In this document: piece by piece, positions 63,257 through 64,000 of the stretch | Position numbering within the stretch: position 1 is the first letter of the stretch | Layout: each line of letters starts with the position of its first letter | Assembly: GCF_009720865.1 (NCBI RefSeq) | Contig: NZ_WNLA01000013.1 | Span: forward strand, 1-64,000 | Length of the DNA: 64,000 nucleotides | Direction of reading: 5' to 3' | Origin: Pseudoduganella ginsengisoli | Lineage (GTDB): Bacteria; Pseudomonadota; Gammaproteobacteria; Burkholderiales; Burkholderiaceae_D | Translations under genes and position numbers: made by a program | Notes under the pieces: generated by a model | Told to the model about the DNA's origin: nothing | The model's database searches: none | What the model saw: the letters and a program-made list of their open reading frames with translations, nothing else

Positions 63257-64000
63257 TTACTTTGGTTGCATACGAATAGCGCCATCCAGGCGGATAGTTT
63301 CGCCATTCATCATGACGTTTTCAATGATGGACTTGGCCAGCATCGCGTATTCCACCGGCTTGCCGAGGCGCGGCGGGAACGGCACCATCTTGCCCAGCGC
63401 TTCCTGCACTTCAGCCGGCATGCCCAGCAACATCGGGGTTTCAAAAATGCCCGGGGCAATCGTCATCACGCGGATGCCGTTGCGCGACAGGTCGCGCGCC
63501 ATCGGCAAGGTCATGCCCGCCACCGCAGCTTTCGACGCGCCGTAGGCTGCCTGGCCGATCTGGCCGTCAAAGGCCGCCACCGATGCGGTATTGATCATGA
63601 TGCCGCGCTCGCCGTGTTCGGCCGCTTCGGTCTTGCTCATGGCGTCCGCCGCCAGGCGGCACATATTGAAGGTGCCCACCAGGTTGATGTTGATGGTGCG
63701 CTGGAATGCCTCCAGCGGATGCGGGCCATCCTTGCCCACGGTTTTGATGGCTGGCGCCACGCCGGCGCAGTTGACCAGGCCACGCAACGTACCCATGGCC
63801 GTCGCGGCTTCCACCACGGCTTTGCCATCCGCTTCCGACGTCACGTCGCATTTGACGAACACGCCTTTCAATTCCGCTGCCAGCGCCTGGCCGGCTTCCA
63901 CCTGCACGTCAGCCAGCACGACTTTGCCGCCGGCTTCCACGATCATGCGCGCGGTTGCCGCGCCCAGGCCCGATGCACCGCCCGTTACGATAAATACATT
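63257..64000 (-). CDS. SDR-family 3-hydroxyacyl-CoA dehydrogenase (5' end cut by window edge)
   Basis: 247 residues are visible; only a few N-terminal residues are missing beyond the window edge. The Rossmann motif [27 protein letters not shown] (Ser) and YGASKAAV (Tyr-x3-Lys) are intact. The pattern [14 protein letters not shown] and [13 protein letters not shown] are those of type II 3-hydroxyacyl-CoA dehydrogenases (HSD17B10-like), which act on branched or short 3-hydroxyacyl-CoAs. Its transcript ends at the terminator at 63204-63233. The internal ATG at 63946 is too late because it lacks the nucleotide-binding loop. Confidence 0.87.
   Translation of the reverse strand, partial: NVFIVTGGASGLGAATARMIVEAGGKVVLADVQVEAGQALAAELKGVFVKCDVTSEADGKAVVEAATAMGTLRGLVNCAGVAPAIKTVGKDGPHPLEAFQRTININLVGTFNMCRLAADAMSKTEAAEHGERGIMINTASVAAFDGQIGQAAYGASKAAVAGMTLPMARDLSRNGIRVMTIAPGIFETPMLLGMPAEVQEALGKMVPFPPRLGKPVEYAMLAKSIIENVMMNGETIRLDGAIRMQPK

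Overview
The window is GC-rich, gene-dense chromosomal DNA from a Gram-negative bacterium, most likely a betaproteobacterium of the Oxalobacteraceae (Janthinobacterium/Duganella/Massilia-like). This placement is inferred from the exosortase B (XrtB) gene set with its EpsA-type LuxR regulator, three VPEPG-type PEP-CTERM proteins, a neisserial-type porin and the general gene style. Nothing in the DNA names a species. No insertion sequence, prophage, CRISPR array or rRNA was seen.

Layout. (1) 1-5508, minus strand: a tightly coupled type II secretion / type IV pilus-like assembly operon (gspG, gspF, gspE, then PilM-, PilN- and PilO-like genes and a cut-off PilP/GspC-like gene). (2) 5764-9973, plus strand: a promoter with a structured leader, a PEP-CTERM protein, a large secreted subtilase and two terminators. 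(3) 9976-39736, minus strand: an exopolysaccharide/exosortase region. Transcription runs from a CAAX-protease-like gene through epsL, epsB, epsD, epsE, epsF, epsG, two paralogous polysaccharide lyases, a Wzy-like polymerase, xrtB, epsI, glycosyltransferases, a flippase and sugar-nucleotide genes (TviB-type dehydrogenase, galE, a nucleotidyltransferase, manC). It ends with a TIGR03790-type protein, an extracellular nuclease behind a candidate Pho box, a PEP-CTERM protein, a response regulator with a degenerate receiver, epsA and a small Cys-rich secreted protein. (4) 39812-45500: uup (ABC-F), tRNA-Arg(CCU), an orphan solute-binding protein with a porin, and an aldehyde dehydrogenase. (5) 45507-54174: a PEP-CTERM protein with a TLDc-like domain, then a seven-gene operon that looks like CoA-dependent aerobic 2-aminobenzoate (anthranilate) degradation, with its own MarR regulator, a RidA protein and a candidate operator over its promoter. 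(6) 54184-61244: a REP-like pair, a response regulator, a 1661-residue periplasmic-propeller hybrid histidine kinase and a patatin-like phospholipase. (7) 61346-64000: a 10-bp tandem repeat, gamma-glutamyltransferase, a strong terminator and a short-chain dehydrogenase cut by the window edge.

How the parts fit. Region 3 encodes a complete Wzx/Wzy-type polymer pathway: EpsB primes the lipid carrier, glycosyltransferases build the repeat unit from GDP-mannose, UDP-galactose/glucose and a HexNAc-uronic acid, the flippase and polymerase act in the inner membrane, EpsF/EpsG set chain length, EpsE/EpsD/EpsL serve export, and the lyases may trim the polymer. XrtB with EpsI would process the PEP-CTERM proteins that probably associate with this matrix. 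The nuclease gene carries a candidate PhoB site, so phosphate starvation may be linked to matrix DNA turnover.

The most unusual points are the receiver domain lacking its phosphoacceptor Asp next to EpsA, the degenerate P-loop of the EpsG-like protein, the Pho box, the lyase pair, and a RidA gene in the aminobenzoyl-CoA operon that could hydrolyse the enamine expected from the monooxygenase/reductase. Functions are read from sequence motifs and family memory only; no database search was possible.
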